Assembly (NCBI RefSeq): GCF_018613875.1
Contig: NZ_JAGGPJ010000027.1
Span: 1-64,000, forward strand
DNA length: 64,000 nt
Direction of reading: 5' to 3'
Origin: Arthrobacter sp. ISL-28
GTDB lineage: Bacteria > Actinomycetota > Actinomycetes > Actinomycetales > Micrococcaceae
Made by a program: the position numbers and the translations under genes. Numbering within the stretch: position 1 is the first letter of the stretch; every line of letters starts with the position of its first letter. The notes below the pieces were generated by a model. It made no database searches. It worked only from the letters and a program-made list of their open reading frames with translations, and was not told where the DNA came from. Positions 32,253 to 40,484 of this stretch are shown piece after piece.

Positions 32253-33452
32253 ATGGTTTCTCCATCCCCCGCAAATACAACCCGCACGCCGCTGGAGCCG
32301 CTCGTTGATCCGGCTCCGGCGCTCTCGCCTGACGAGGTGGAGCGGTACTCCCGGCATCTCATCATTCCGGAGATCGGCGCCATCGGCCAACGGCGCCTGA
32401 AGAACGCCCGCGTCCTGGTGATCGGTGCCGGCGGCCTCGGCTCTCCTGCCCTGCTCTACCTCGCCGCGGCCGGGGTCGGGACCATCGGCATCATCGACGA
32501 CGACGCGGTTGACCTGAGCAACCTGCAGCGCCAGATTATCCACGGCGTGGCGGACGTGGGCCGGCCCAAGATCGAGTCGGCGCGTGACGCCATTTCGGCG
32601 CTGAACCCGCTGGTGGACGTCCGCCTTCACGACGTCCGGCTGGATGCCACCAACGCCCTGGACCTGTTTGCCGGCTACGATCTCATCCTCGACGGCGCTG
32701 ACAACTTTGCCACCCGCTACCTGGTCAACGATGCAGCGGCCATCCTCGGAAAACCCTATGTATGGGGATCGATCTTCCGCTTCGACGGACAAGTCAGTGT
32801 GTTCTGGGAAGAGCACGGCCCCACGTACCGGGACCTGTACCCCGAGGCACCGCCTGCGGGTTCCGTGCCGTCGTGCGGCGAGGGCGGCGTCTTCGGGATG
32901 CTGTGCGCGGCGGTCGGCTCGCTGATGGTGACGGAGGCCGTCAAGCTGATTACCGGCGTCGGGCGTTCCCTCCTTGGCCGCGTGGCCCTGTACGACGCCC
33001 TGGGCGGAAGCTGGCGCGAGATCAGGGTGGCGAAGGACCCCGCCGCCCCGCCCATTACCGAGCTGACGGACTACGAGGCATTCTGCGGAATCACCCCGCC
33101 GGAAGCCACCGACACCGAACACACCGTCACCGCCCCGCAACTGGCCACGATGCTGGCCTCGCGCGAAGCCGGGCTGAAGGATTTCGAACTCGTTGATGTC
33201 CGGGAGTCGGGGGAGTACGACATCGTCAGGATTGACGGCTCGGTCCTCATCCCGCAGGGCAGAATCCTTGCCGGGGAGGCGTGGGGCGAGTTGCCGCAGG
33301 ACAAGGACATCGTCTTCCACTGCAAGGCCGGGACACGGTCCGCCGCCGTGCTTGCCGCCGCCAGGAAAGCCGGCTACCAGCGGGTGAGCCATCTCGACGG
33401 CGGAATCCTCGCCTGGGTACGGGACGTGGAACCCCAGAAGCCCGTCTACTGA
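32253..33452 (+). CDS. moeZ: adenylyltransferase/sulfurtransferase MoeZ
   Basis: 399 residues: an E1-like ThiF/MoeB domain with the nucleotide loop GAGGLGSP (58-65), DLSNLQRQI and the cofactor-binding GSIFRFDGQVSVF, then a rhodanese domain with the persulfide Cys357 in HCKAGTRS. MoeZ activates and thiolates sulfur carriers for molybdopterin, thiocarboxylate and some secondary metabolism. It lacks the two CxxC zinc pairs of enteric MoeB, as is usual for MoeZ. The linker between domains (about 270-290) is long. Divergent from the TetR regulator. Confidence 0.94.
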   Translation: MVSPSPANTTRTPLEPLVDPAPALSPDEVERYSRHLIIPEIGAIGQRRLKNARVLVIGAGGLGSPALLYLAAAGVGTIGIIDDDAVDLSNLQRQIIHGVADVGRPKIESARDAISALNPLVDVRLHDVRLDATNALDLFAGYDLILDGADNFATRYLVNDAAAILGKPYVWGSIFRFDGQVSVFWEEHGPTYRDLYPEAPPAGSVPSCGEGGVFGMLCAAVGSLMVTEAVKLITGVGRSLLGRVALYDALGGSWREIRVAKDPAAPPITELTDYEAFCGITPPEATDTEHTVTAPQLATMLASREAGLKDFELVDVRESGEYDIVRIDGSVLIPQGRILAGEAWGELPQDKDIVFHCKAGTRSAAVLAAARKAGYQRVSHLDGGILAWVRDVEPQKPVY

Positions 33453-33535
33453 GCGGAGCGGCACGCCGCCAACAGCCGGGCAGGCCGGCTTGGCACGCCT
33501 AACCAGCCTGGCACGGCTGGCCGCAGTGCCGGACC

Positions 33536-34249
33536 TCATGCGGCCAGCGCCGGCAAGGAAACTCCCAGTGTCCAGTCCTCCCAGGGATCCGTGAACTCCA
33601 GGTCCATGGCGGTGGATCCAAGGGGTGCCAGATAGCTGATCCAGTGGTGCTCCGTGGCCCCGGCGGCGATGGTTCCGGGACCACGGCCCGCATCCTGGGG
33701 CGTGACTGTGGTGGCCGCAGGTGCCAGCCTCAGGCGGAGCTGCCCCGGGCTGAACAGCACCGGCTCCGGACTAGCGTTGGTCAGTTCCACCTCAACCAGG
33801 ACCACGTCGCCCCAGGTCAGATTGACCGGCTGGGGCCAGCGGGGAACCGGCTGCGTTCCCCCGCCGTGGCCGTGGTCGCCGCCGTTGAGGCTGGTGGTGA
33901 CGCTGGCCGGGCTTGCGGCCCGGTGGTAGCTGCCGGCAACAGCAGCGACTGACCCTGCAGCCAGGGCTGCGCCGCCAGTGAGCCAGGCGGCTGCGGCGTC
34001 CACGGACAGGAAGGCCTGATTTCCCTGCGCATCCAGCCGGGCGAGGCGCCCGGCACGGGTGACTGAGAGGGAACCGAAGCCGGTGTCCGTGGGCGGGGCC
34101 GCATGAGGGCCTCTTCGGGACACGGCGCCGTATGTTCCGCCGGCCACCAGCAGGAAGGCACCGCCGCCCACCACCAGTCCGAACTGTCGGCGGCTCAGGA
34201 GCGGCCCGGAAATCGTGCGGGAATCAGGATTCACTCTTCGCACCCCCAA
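33536..34249 (-). CDS. Tat-type secreted or anchored protein of unknown function
   Basis: 237 residues. The N-terminus has SRRQFGLVVGGG (19-30) followed by a hydrophobic stretch to about 45, a plausible twin-arginine signal. The exported part holds a His/Gly patch (GGDHGHGGG) and a DUF4352/telomeric-like beta pattern (VVLVEVELTNASPEPVLFSPGQLRLRL) resembling small Ig-like protein-stability domains. No catalytic motif is seen. It is convergent with moeZ and lies next to hemA; no functional link is evident. Confidence 0.68.
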   Translation of the reverse strand: MGVRRVNPDSRTISGPLLSRRQFGLVVGGGAFLLVAGGTYGAVSRRGPHAAPPTDTGFGSLSVTRAGRLARLDAQGNQAFLSVDAAAAWLTGGAALAAGSVAAVAGSYHRAASPASVTTSLNGGDHGHGGGTQPVPRWPQPVNLTWGDVVLVEVELTNASPEPVLFSPGQLRLRLAPAATTVTPQDAGRGPGTIAAGATEHHWISYLAPLGSTAMDLEFTDPWEDWTLGVSLPALAA

Positions 34250-34393
34250 TAGGTTTCACGAGTTGCACCCATGGTCCGCACAGAACCTATGGAAACCTTG
34301 GAATGCGATGCTTGGACCGCGGTGAAACCTTGACGCGTGACGCCTGCGGCGAGACTCGAACCCCTTGGCGCGACGCCGGCAGACTGCCGGATG

Positions 34394-35743
34394 TTAGGCG
34401 GATTCCCTCCGGGAATCTGTCTCGGGTAGCTGGGACGGAGCCAGCTGGCTGTGGTCAACCGGGCACTCGGCCGTGGCAGCTGCGGCGGACTGGTCCACGG
34501 TGATGCCGTACAAAGTTTCCAGCGCGGCAACGTAATCGTCCTGCTGGCCGTTGGCCGCGAGCTCCCGAGCCCTGACCGTTGGGACGTGAAGCAGCTGCTT
34601 CACCATGCGGCGGAGGGCGAACTCGACCTCTTCGGCCGCGGCGGTGCAGCCGTGGCGGGCGCGCACCTTTTCCATTTCCGCGTCCAGAACGTTCATGGTG
34701 TGGCGGCGCAGCGCCACGATGGCCGTGTCCACGGACCGTGCCTCGCGTTCCTGCTCGAAGGCCTTTGCCGCACCCGACACAATGCTGCTTGCCTGGGCCA
34801 GGGACTCCGCCTGTTCCTCCGGAGCCGCAAGCCGTACGGACTCCAGCGTGAGGAGCTCGACGCCGTCCAGCTCTCCAACCGCGGGATCAAAATCATGGGT
34901 GAGCGCCAGGTCGATGGCGATCAGGGGCCGGGTAGAGCCGGCACGGACCTCTGCAAGCTCCGCGGCCTCCACCCGGGTGTCCGAGCCGCTGCAGCCGATC
35001 ATGACGTCGGCGGCGGCGACGGCGGGGCGGAGGGTCTCGCCGTCGAGTGCTGTGCCGCCGCGCGTGGCCACGAAAGTGGCTGCCCGGCCGGAGGAGGAGA
35101 AGACGGAGATGTCGCGGCAGCCGCGTTCGCGCAGCAGGGCCATGGTGGCACCCGCGTAGGCGCCGGTGCCGAATACGACCACTTTCTTCGTGGACCAATC
35201 GGCGTCTTCAGAAAGATCTGTGGCGAGGTCGAGGGCCACCGAAACGATGGACAGCCCCCTTGAGCCGAGCGCGGTCTGCGCACCGACGTCCTTTGCCGTC
35301 TTGGAAGCGGCCTGGAAAAGGCGGACCAGGCCGGAGCTGGCCGTGCCCTCGTGCTGTGCGGTAATCAACGCCCGTCTGACCTGCCCGGCGATTTCGCGTT
35401 CTCCGACCACCGCCGAGTCAAGCCCTGAGCTGACGGCAAAAAGGTGCTCGCTCACCTCCGGGCCCGTCCGGGTGCTAAAGGACCGGGACACGAGCTGTTC
35501 GCTGAGTCCGCTCGTCTCGCTGATCTGCCCGACGAGCGCGGCGCGGGCAGCTTCCACGTCGTCAGCATGGGACGCTTCGCCATAGATTTCGTAGCGGTTG
35601 CAGGTGGCAAGGACAACCGCACCCGTCACTGCCGGCGATCCGGCGAGGGCGGATGTTGCGATGCCTGAAGAACCGTTGCTCAGCTGAGCAACGGTTTCGA
35701 GGTCGATGTCGGCGTGTGTAGCCACCAATGAAAAAAGAACCAC
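34394..35743 (-). CDS. hemA: glutamyl-tRNA reductase
   Basis: 449 residues. It reduces Glu-tRNA to glutamate-1-semialdehyde, the first committed step of haem synthesis. The catalytic Cys48 lies in VVLATCNRYEIY; the NADPH-binding domain has KVVVFGTGAYAGATMAL and the C-terminal dimer domain begins near KVRARHGC. The GTG start giving MVLFSLVATHADID was chosen because it gives the family N-terminus; a longer upstream reading has unrelated residues. It is divergent from hemE with 160 bp that include a CRP-like site. A perfect 26-bp palindrome lies in codons 16-25. Confidence 0.95.
   Translation of the reverse strand: MVLFSLVATHADIDLETVAQLSNGSSGIATSALAGSPAVTGAVVLATCNRYEIYGEASHADDVEAARAALVGQISETSGLSEQLVSRSFSTRTGPEVSEHLFAVSSGLDSAVVGEREIAGQVRRALITAQHEGTASSGLVRLFQAASKTAKDVGAQTALGSRGLSIVSVALDLATDLSEDADWSTKKVVVFGTGAYAGATMALLRERGCRDISVFSSSGRAATFVATRGGTALDGETLRPAVAAADVMIGCSGSDTRVEAAELAEVRAGSTRPLIAIDLALTHDFDPAVGELDGVELLTLESVRLAAPEEQAESLAQASSIVSGAAKAFEQEREARSVDTAIVALRRHTMNVLDAEMEKVRARHGCTAAAEEVEFALRRMVKQLLHVPTVRARELAANGQQDDYVAALETLYGITVDQSAAAATAECPVDHSQLAPSQLPETDSRRESA
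35671..35696. repeat. perfect 26-bp palindrome in the 5' end of hemA
   Basis: Thirteen-base arms meeting at the centre CAG-CTG, with no mismatch and no spacer, running from the last base of codon 16 to the first base of codon 25 of hemA. It codes an ordinary T-V-A-Q-L-S-N-G stretch. As DNA it could bind a dimer; as RNA it could fold near the start and affect hemA translation. Confidence 0.6.
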
Positions 35744-35814
35744 AGCAGGACAATCATAGCTTTTTCGCAGCCGCGTAGAACAACCCCTGGCCGGGGATGC
35801 CGCGCCGCCGGCCA

Positions 35815-35830
35815 TGTGATTCCCGTCACG
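35815..35830. promoter_or_regulatory. CRP/GlxR-type operator between hemA and hemE
   Basis: TGTGA, TTCCCG, TCACG: nine of ten conserved positions of the CRP-family site. Wider, CCATGTGA and TCACGTGG form an almost perfect dyad. It lies 72 bp from the hemA start and 74 bp from the hemE start, well placed to control both divergent haem operons. Confidence 0.6.
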
Positions 35831-35903
35831 TGGACCGGTGGCGGCCACTGAGGTGACAGCCCGTCGTTATCTTTTGGGGCCGATATTCGGCACAATCAAA
35901 GGC

Positions 35904-36998
35904 ATGACTTTTAGCGCTGCAACATCTCCCGGCACGGTTCTGGATGCGGGCCATCCGCTCATGGACGGGCGCACTGCCGACTCGCCGCTCATTACCGCCT
36001 ACCGCGGGGGCAAGCCGAGCCGCCGGCCGGTGTGGTTCATGCGCCAGGCCGGGAGGTCCCTGCCTGAATACCTGAAGGTGCGCGAAGGTGTGGCCATGCT
36101 GGACTCCTGCCTGCGCCCTGAACTGGCCTCGGAGATCACCCTGCAGCCCGTGCGCCGCCACGGCGTCGATGCTGCCATCTTCTTCTCGGACATCGTCATC
36201 CCGCTCAAGCTGGCCGGCGTCGGGGTGGACATCGTGCCCGGTGTCGGCCCGGTCCTGGACAAGCCCGTCCGCAGCGCAGCCGACGTTGCAGCCCTGCCCC
36301 AGCTCACCTGGGAGGCGCTGGCGCCGATCCGGGAAGCCGTCCGGCTGACGGTGGCCCAGCTGGGCAAGACGCCGCTCATTGGATTTGCGGGCGCGCCCTT
36401 CACCCTTGCGGCCTACATGGTGGAGGGCAAGCCGTCCCGCGACCACCTCGGCCCGCGCACCATGATGCACGCGGATCCGGAAACCTGGACTGCCCTCGCC
36501 AACTGGGCCGCCGATACGTCAGGCATGTTCCTGCGTGCCCAGCTCGAAGCCGGCGCTTCAGCCGGTCAGCTGTTCGATTCCTGGGCCGGTTCCCTGGGCC
36601 TGGCGGACTACACCCGCTTCGCCGCACCGGCGTCAGCGCGTGCCCTGGACCACGTCCGGCACCTCGGCGCACCGCTGATCCATTTCGGCACCGGAACGTC
36701 GGAGCTGCTGGTGGCCATGCGCGACGTCGGCGTGGATGTCGTGGGCGTCGACTACCGGCTGCCCCTTGAAGAGGCGAACCGCCGGCTGGGCGGCACCGTG
36801 CCGCTCCAGGGCAACATCGATCCGGCGCTCCTCTCCGCGCCGTGGGACGTGCTTGAAACGCACGTCCGGGAGGTCATCGCCTCCGGCGCCTCTGCGCCCG
36901 GCCACGTCCTGAACCTCGGCCACGGCGTGCCGCCGGAAACCGATCCGGACGTGCTGACGCGTGTCGTCGAACTTATCCACTCCATCTCCCCGGAGTAA
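35904..36998 (+). CDS. hemE: uroporphyrinogen decarboxylase
   Basis: 364 residues. It removes the four acetate carboxyls of uroporphyrinogen III to give coproporphyrinogen III. The signature PVWFMRQAGRSLPEY is complete, and the second signature GFAGAPFTLAAYM and the metal-free active-site Asp region ASAGQLFDSW follow. The ATG giving MTFSAATS was chosen over a longer reading because of the purine-rich AAAGGC leader and the family start. It leads directly into hemG four bases after its stop. Confidence 0.95.
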   Translation: MTFSAATSPGTVLDAGHPLMDGRTADSPLITAYRGGKPSRRPVWFMRQAGRSLPEYLKVREGVAMLDSCLRPELASEITLQPVRRHGVDAAIFFSDIVIPLKLAGVGVDIVPGVGPVLDKPVRSAADVAALPQLTWEALAPIREAVRLTVAQLGKTPLIGFAGAPFTLAAYMVEGKPSRDHLGPRTMMHADPETWTALANWAADTSGMFLRAQLEAGASAGQLFDSWAGSLGLADYTRFAAPASARALDHVRHLGAPLIHFGTGTSELLVAMRDVGVDVVGVDYRLPLEEANRRLGGTVPLQGNIDPALLSAPWDVLETHVREVIASGASAPGHVLNLGHGVPPETDPDVLTRVVELIHSISPE

Positions 36999-37002
36999 GG
37001 CC

Positions 37003-38481
37003 GTGGGCGCGGGAAGCTCTCCGGCCGCCGCACGGACTGCTCTGGTGGTGGGCGGCGGCATCTCGGGTCTCCTGGCGGCAAGGGAACTGGCCCAGTCCGG
37101 ATTTGTCACCACGCTGCTAGAAGCCACAGATTCCTGGGGCGGCTGCGTTGGCCGGCATGACGTTGCCGGACTCGCGTTGGACAGCGGCGCCGAGTCGTTC
37201 GCCACGCGTTCCAGCTCGGTGGCGGATCTCGCCGCGGAGCTGGGGCTTTCCGGCCAGATCGTCGCGCCCCATCCCGGCGGTGCCTGGGTGCAGCTGCCGG
37301 ACGGGCCGCGCGAACTTCCCAAGACCGGCGTCCTGGGCATTCCTGCCAATCCGTGGGATCCGGAAGTGCGCCGGTCCCTGGGGATCAGCGGCTCGCTCCG
37401 CGCCTCGCTGGACAGGATCCTCCCGGCCTCCGTGGGCACCACGGCCGACGTCGCCAGTGTCTCCTCCCTGGTCCGGACCAGGATGGGCCGGCGCGTTCTC
37501 ACCCGGCTGGTGGAGCCCGTGGTGGGCGGGGTGCATTCAGCGGATCCCGGACTGCTCGATGTGGACATGGTGGCTCCCGGCCTCCGCGCCGGAATTACCC
37601 GGCACGGATCGCTGGCGGCCGCTGTCGCCGCCCAGCGCCGCGGTCCCGCTGAAGGCGGCACTGAAGGGACTGCAGCCGCCAAAGCAGGCTCCGCCGTGGC
37701 CGGCCTGAGGGGCGGCATGCACACCCTCGTAGCGGCCCTTGTGGCCGATCTCCGCCGGCTGGGCGTGGAGTTGGTCAGCGGCACCAGGGCCCACTCCGCC
37801 ACGCGTATCCCGGACGGCTGGCGGATTGCCGCCGGGAACAAGACGTACGACGCCGGCATGCTGGTCGTCGCGCTGGACGGACCGTCCGCCGTCGGCCTGC
37901 TTCAGGACGCTGTTCCGACCCTGGCCGGCCACCAGCCCGGCGCGGGGCCGGAAGTAAGACTGGTAACGCTTGTGGTGGACCTCCCGGAACTGGACCGGCG
38001 CCCGCGCGGTACCGGCATACTTGTGGCTCCGCAGACCCCCGGTATCCGCGCCAAGGCTCTCACCCATGCCACGGGCAAGTGGGACTGGCTGGCGGCGGAA
38101 GCGGGGCCGGGCCGGCACGTGCTGAGGCTTTCCTACGGCCGCATTGACGCTGCCGACCCGGCGCGGACTGCAGCGGGATCCGAGAGGACCGTGGAGGATT
38201 CAACCTTGCCGGACTCCGACTTGCTGGAATTCGCCCTCCAGGACGCGTCTGCCCTGCTCACCGTGCCAGTGACAGCGGCAAGCCTGGTGGACTGGGACGT
38301 GGTCTCGTGGGCGGGCGCGCTTCCGTTCGCCGCCGTCGGGCACCGGCAGCGTGTCGCCGAAGTCCGCCGGATCTGCGCGGGCAGCGACGGACTCCTGCTG
38401 GTCGGCGGGTGGCTCGCCGGGAACGGGCTGGCCGCAGTGGTTGCCGACACCCGGACGCAGCTGCACGACTTCCTGCAGTAG
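37003..38481 (+). CDS. hemG: coproporphyrinogen III oxidase / protoporphyrinogen oxidase type, FAD enzyme
   Basis: 492 residues from the GTG start. The FAD loop VVGGGISGLLAAREL is at about 15-30, then GGCVGRHDVAGLALDSGAESF, and near the end the FAD-binding RICAGSDGLLLVGGWLAGNGL. In Gram-positive bacteria this enzyme (HemY, now CgoX) oxidises coproporphyrinogen III to coproporphyrin III before iron insertion; the presence of hemQ and a hemH of this operon supports that role here. A Gly/Ala-rich insert near 205-225 is present. It follows hemE by four bases. Confidence 0.9.
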   Translation: MGAGSSPAAARTALVVGGGISGLLAARELAQSGFVTTLLEATDSWGGCVGRHDVAGLALDSGAESFATRSSSVADLAAELGLSGQIVAPHPGGAWVQLPDGPRELPKTGVLGIPANPWDPEVRRSLGISGSLRASLDRILPASVGTTADVASVSSLVRTRMGRRVLTRLVEPVVGGVHSADPGLLDVDMVAPGLRAGITRHGSLAAAVAAQRRGPAEGGTEGTAAAKAGSAVAGLRGGMHTLVAALVADLRRLGVELVSGTRAHSATRIPDGWRIAAGNKTYDAGMLVVALDGPSAVGLLQDAVPTLAGHQPGAGPEVRLVTLVVDLPELDRRPRGTGILVAPQTPGIRAKALTHATGKWDWLAAEAGPGRHVLRLSYGRIDAADPARTAAGSERTVEDSTLPDSDLLEFALQDASALLTVPVTAASLVDWDVVSWAGALPFAAVGHRQRVAEVRRICAGSDGLLLVGGWLAGNGLAAVVADTRTQLHDFLQ

Positions 38482-38546
38482 CCTTCCTGCCATAGTCGGC
38501 GGCATCGGCCCGTCGTGCCGTCGGGCCCGTGACAAAGACGCCCGCC

Positions 38547-38562
38547 GTTACCTCTTCGTTAC
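38547..38562 (+). promoter_or_regulatory. GTTAC direct repeat ahead of the secreted-protein gene
   Basis: GTTAC occurs at 38547 and again at 38558, eleven bases apart, i.e. one helical turn. Such spacing is typical for OmpR-type response regulators; direct repeats of this sort are known for MtrA in Actinobacteria. It lies about 50 bp upstream of the ATG at 38613. Assignment to MtrA is an inference. Confidence 0.4.
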
Positions 38563-38612
38563 GCTTTTTGCAAGTTTCTCCATGCGGCGTTTTGTGTCTA
38601 GGGTCAATAACT

Positions 38613-39647
38613 ATGGTCGATCAGAAGTCCGATAATTTTCGTACGCTGACCGGTAACCATGGGGGGCTTCGGCGTGGCACAGCAGCAGCAGCGCTCGGAG
38701 CGGTACTGGTCTTATCCGCAGGAGTCCCTGCATCCAACGCTGCCACGCCCGCCTGGATCACAGACGCGGTGAGCACAGATCCGTCCAGCACAGATTCTGG
38801 GAGCACGGACTCGTTAAACAGAGTCACATTGCTCCCAGACGCCGACGACGACAGCGGGGGCGAGTCTCGGACCGGGACGCGGCTCACTGCCACCGTCTCC
38901 GGTGATGCTGCTGACCTCGAGGCCTGGGCTGCCGCAGCCCTCACGGGGGAGCAGGATCCGCCGGTATACCCGGCGCCGACCCTTTCGACCGCGTCCGCGC
39001 TGTCGGAGCCGACAGAGTCCCTGGTGCCGTTGCCCGAGGGGCCCTCGCTGTTGTCGTCCACGACGCCATCGCCGCCGGTGCCGCTGCCTACCAGTCCGTC
39101 GCCGTCCACCACCGCGGCTCCGTCGCAACCGTCCGAGCCCTCGACGACTGCTCCCACAACGCCCGCCCCGTCGGTTGAGCCTTCGGCAACGCCAGAGTCC
39201 GGCGCGACGCCTTCCGCAACACAGCAATCAGTTCCCGCTCCGGCCCAGGCAACTCCGCCGGCGCCCGGGCAGACTCCGGCAGCCGGAACACCGGCGCCCG
39301 CGCCGGCAGGGACAGGGCCGTCGGATGCTACGCCGGCACCGGCAAACGAAACATCGGCGGCCGGAACATCCGCGGCTGAGGGCTCCCAGGCGAGCGAGGC
39401 CAAGGCGGCGGGGTCGCATGCCTATGGCCGCAGCGCTTCCGGAGTCTGGGGTTCCGGAGAGTTGTCCGGCCCGATGAACATGGCGTCCCTTGGCGACCGC
39501 TACGCCGCCAGTGCGCCATACTCGGGCGCGGTTCTCGGCGCTTCCGACGAAGGCTCGGTCTCGCCGCTGGTCTGGGCCGGGGCCGTGCTGGTGGTCCTCG
39601 CCGGGGCTGCCGGTCTCGTAGCGTTCAGAATCCGCAGGTCTCTGTAA
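38613..39647 (+). CDS. secreted, Pro/Thr/Ser/Ala-rich cell-surface protein with C-terminal membrane anchor
   Basis: 344 residues. A signal peptide with a hydrophobic core at about 22-39 and cleavage near SNA-AT is followed by a long disordered stalk rich in Pro, Thr, Ser and Ala (for example PSPSTTAAPSQPSEPSTT), then a small globular part and a C-terminal helix (SPLVWAGAVLVVLAGAAGLVAF) with a basic RIRRSL tail. There is no LPXTG-type sorting motif, so it is probably anchored by that helix. The ATG giving MVDQKSDN was chosen. It interrupts the haem cluster between hemG and hemQ and has no known haem link. Confidence 0.8.
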   Translation: MVDQKSDNFRTLTGNHGGLRRGTAAAALGAVLVLSAGVPASNAATPAWITDAVSTDPSSTDSGSTDSLNRVTLLPDADDDSGGESRTGTRLTATVSGDAADLEAWAAAALTGEQDPPVYPAPTLSTASALSEPTESLVPLPEGPSLLSSTTPSPPVPLPTSPSPSTTAAPSQPSEPSTTAPTTPAPSVEPSATPESGATPSATQQSVPAPAQATPPAPGQTPAAGTPAPAPAGTGPSDATPAPANETSAAGTSAAEGSQASEAKAAGSHAYGRSASGVWGSGELSGPMNMASLGDRYAASAPYSGAVLGASDEGSVSPLVWAGAVLVVLAGAAGLVAFRIRRSL

Positions 39648-39704
39648 GTCCTTCCCCGACACGGCGGGTTCCCGCGGACTCAGTCCAGTGTTAATTCAGT
39701 TCCG

Positions 39705-39738
39705 TGTGAGATTGGCCACTTCTACGTGTTGTAGAAGT
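39705..39738. promoter_or_regulatory. weak CRP-like half site plus inverted repeat before hemQ
   Basis: TGTGA-GATTGG-CCACT at 39705-39720 keeps the GTG-N8-CAC core of CRP-type sites but its right half is weak. It partly overlaps a perfect 8-bp inverted repeat, ACTTCTAC-GTGTT-GTAGAAGT (39718-39738), followed by TAGCTTTTTCG. The repeat may be an operator for hemQHCDBL or a terminator of the preceding gene. Confidence 0.4.
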
Positions 39739-39773
39739 TAGCTTTTTCGACTTGGACGCATCGAAGGGGCAGT

Positions 39774-40484
39774 ATGGTAACCATGAGCCACACTCCTGCC
39801 GAATCTGTCACTAAAACCGAAGAATCAGACGAGCAGTTCTTCACTCTCTGGACTGTATTCAAGCGCTCCGCAGACGTCATCCGCAGTGCCGATGCTGCCG
39901 ATGATTTTGATGCCCTGCTGGCGCGCCTTGCTGAGGGCGGAGTGACACACCGCGGAAGCTACGACGTCTCCGCCATGCGCGCCGATGCGGACGTCATGGT
40001 CTGGCTCCACGGACCCAAGCCCGAAGCCCTGCAGCAGGCCATCCGCGATATCCGCCGGAGCAAGCTGTTCGCAGGAACCGAACTGGTGTGGTCCGCCATG
40101 GGGGTCCACCGCGAAGCGGAGTTCGCCAAGAACCACACCCCTGCTTTTTCACGCGGTGTGGCGCCGGCCGAATGGCTCTGCGTCTACCCGTTCGTCCGCT
40201 CCTATGAGTGGTACCTGCTGCCGGACGAGGAGCGCGGCAAAATGCTGCGGGACCACGGGATGCTGGGGCGCGACTTCCCGCAGGTCATCTCCAACACGGT
40301 GTCATCGTTCGCGCTCGGCGACTGGGAGTGGATCCTGGGCCTGGAAGCTCCGGAACTCGTGGACTTGGTGGACCTGATGCGCCACCTGCGCTCCACGGAT
40401 GCGCGCAACCACGTGCGTGAGGAAATCCCGTTCTACACCGGCCGCCGCATCTCTGCCGGGGAGATCGCTGAGGTCCTGGCATGA
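39774..40484 (+). CDS. hemQ: coproheme decarboxylase (HemQ/ChdC)
   Basis: 236 residues of the chlorite-dismutase-like fold. It uses peroxide to decarboxylate two propionates of coproheme III to haem b, the last step of the coproporphyrin route. The catalytic Tyr lies in WLCVYPFVRSYEWY (Y138 and Y144), and the proximal haem His is H161 in RDHGMLGRDFP. An ATG three codons later (39783) is also possible. It is coupled to hemH by an ATGA overlap. Its presence identifies the route as coproporphyrin-dependent. Confidence 0.93.
   Translation: MVTMSHTPAESVTKTEESDEQFFTLWTVFKRSADVIRSADAADDFDALLARLAEGGVTHRGSYDVSAMRADADVMVWLHGPKPEALQQAIRDIRRSKLFAGTELVWSAMGVHREAEFAKNHTPAFSRGVAPAEWLCVYPFVRSYEWYLLPDEERGKMLRDHGMLGRDFPQVISNTVSSFALGDWEWILGLEAPELVDLVDLMRHLRSTDARNHVREEIPFYTGRRISAGEIAEVLA

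Noticed and set aside
32235..33539. 434-codon open frame opposite moeZ
   Set aside because: Antisense shadow of moeZ, no motif.
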